From an uncultured Roseburia sp. (GTDB lineage Bacteria > Bacillota > Clostridia > Lachnospirales > Lachnospiraceae), in contig CAMTDY010000175.1 in the NCBI GenBank assembly GCA_947070915.1, forward strand, positions 1 through 5,864: a stretch of 5,864 nt of DNA, read 5' to 3'. This document shows positions 5,507 through 5,864 of this stretch, in pieces (the stretch's first letter is position 1; every line of letters starts with the position of its first letter). The notes under the pieces are model-generated. The model saw only the letters and a list, made by a program, of their open reading frames with translations. It had not been told where the DNA came from and did not search any database. Made by a program: the position numbers and the translations under genes.

Positions 5507-5864
5507 ATGCGCTATTATATATCCGATCTGCATTTTTTTCATGAAAATCTGAACCAGCGCCTGGACTGCCGGGGATTTGAGTCAGCAGAGGCCATGAATG
5601 AGTATATACTGGGGCAGTGGAACCGGAAAGTCGGCGACGGGGACGAGGTGGTGATCCTGGGAGACGTGTCCGCGGGAAATGCAGAGCAGACCAATGACAT
5701 ATTGAGGCGTCTGAGGGGACGGCTTATGCTGATCGAGGGGAATCATGACCATTTCCTGCGCCACCGCAAATTTGACTCCAGTCGGTTTGAATGGGTAAAA
5801 CCCTATGAAGAGCTGCGGGATAACAAACGGAAGGTGGTGCTCTGCCACTATCCTGTCTTCTGCT
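5507..5864 (+). CDS. Calcineurin-like metallophosphoesterase (3'-truncated by window end)
   Basis: The frame starting at ATG 5507 stays open to the window end, giving 119 residues. It shows the metal-binding blocks of the calcineurin-like phosphoesterase superfamily in order: YISDLHFFHE (Asp7, His9), VVILGDVS (Asp53), EGNHDH (Asn79, His80) and LCHYP (His114). The small-protein layout with GNHD about 70 residues after the first block resembles the COG4186 type of stand-alone predicted phosphoesterase; the substrate is unknown. The start is 13 bases after the ATPase stop, with GGGG (5497-5500) as ribosome site at six bases. No terminator intervenes, so it may be co-transcribed with the transporter, though a functional link is not evident. 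The C-terminal blocks lie beyond the window. Confidence 0.85.
   Translation, partial: MRYYISDLHFFHENLNQRLDCRGFESAEAMNEYILGQWNRKVGDGDEVVILGDVSAGNAEQTNDILRRLRGRLMLIEGNHDHFLRHRKFDSSRFEWVKPYEELRDNKRKVVLCHYPVFC

Overview
The window looks like chromosomal DNA of a Gram-positive anaerobe of the Clostridia, most likely Lachnospiraceae. This is inferred from protein style (Clostridia-like HisC, hot-dog thioesterase, and lipoprotein-type solute-binding protein fused to permease), AGGAGG ribosome binding sites, consensus sigma-A promoters and tRNA genes that do not encode CCA. I could not test the taxonomy by search.

Layout, left to right. The last codons of an unidentified plus-strand gene end at 35. 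They are followed by a complete histidinol-phosphate aminotransferase gene (48-1112) and a textbook intrinsic terminator (1140-1170). A small GH25 muramidase-type gene follows (1213-1857). It converges on a five-gene tRNA cluster on the minus strand. In transcription order the cluster is Pro(UGG), Gly(UCC), then a spacer with its own promoter, then Arg(UCU), His(GUG), Gln(UUG). A consensus promoter (TTGACA-17 bp-TATAAT, minus strand) lies just upstream of tRNA-Pro. A long hairpin at 1893-1939 sits between the tRNA cluster and the muramidase gene and probably ends transcription mainly for the tRNAs.

The right half, from about 2640, is a plus-strand gene group. It holds a FlK-like hot-dog thioesterase (2792-3172), a 505-residue solute-binding/permease fusion (3243-4760), its ABC ATPase (4750-5493, overlapping by 11 nt) and a calcineurin-like metallophosphoesterase cut off by the window end (5507 onward). 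The fusion and the ATPase together appear to be a complete two-gene polar amino acid importer: binding domain and channel in one chain, with an ATPase dimer on the inside.

The most notable observation is in the fusion protein. Its binding domain is read in permuted order. The half that is normally C-terminal (with the GTTGD loop and ligand Asp) comes first, the half that is normally N-terminal (with the ligand Arg in TEDR) comes second, and the permease follows directly. It therefore looks like a natural circular permutant of an SBP_bac_3 domain, or the remnant of a tandem-domain ancestor. I see no CRISPR array, insertion sequence, integrase or defence system.
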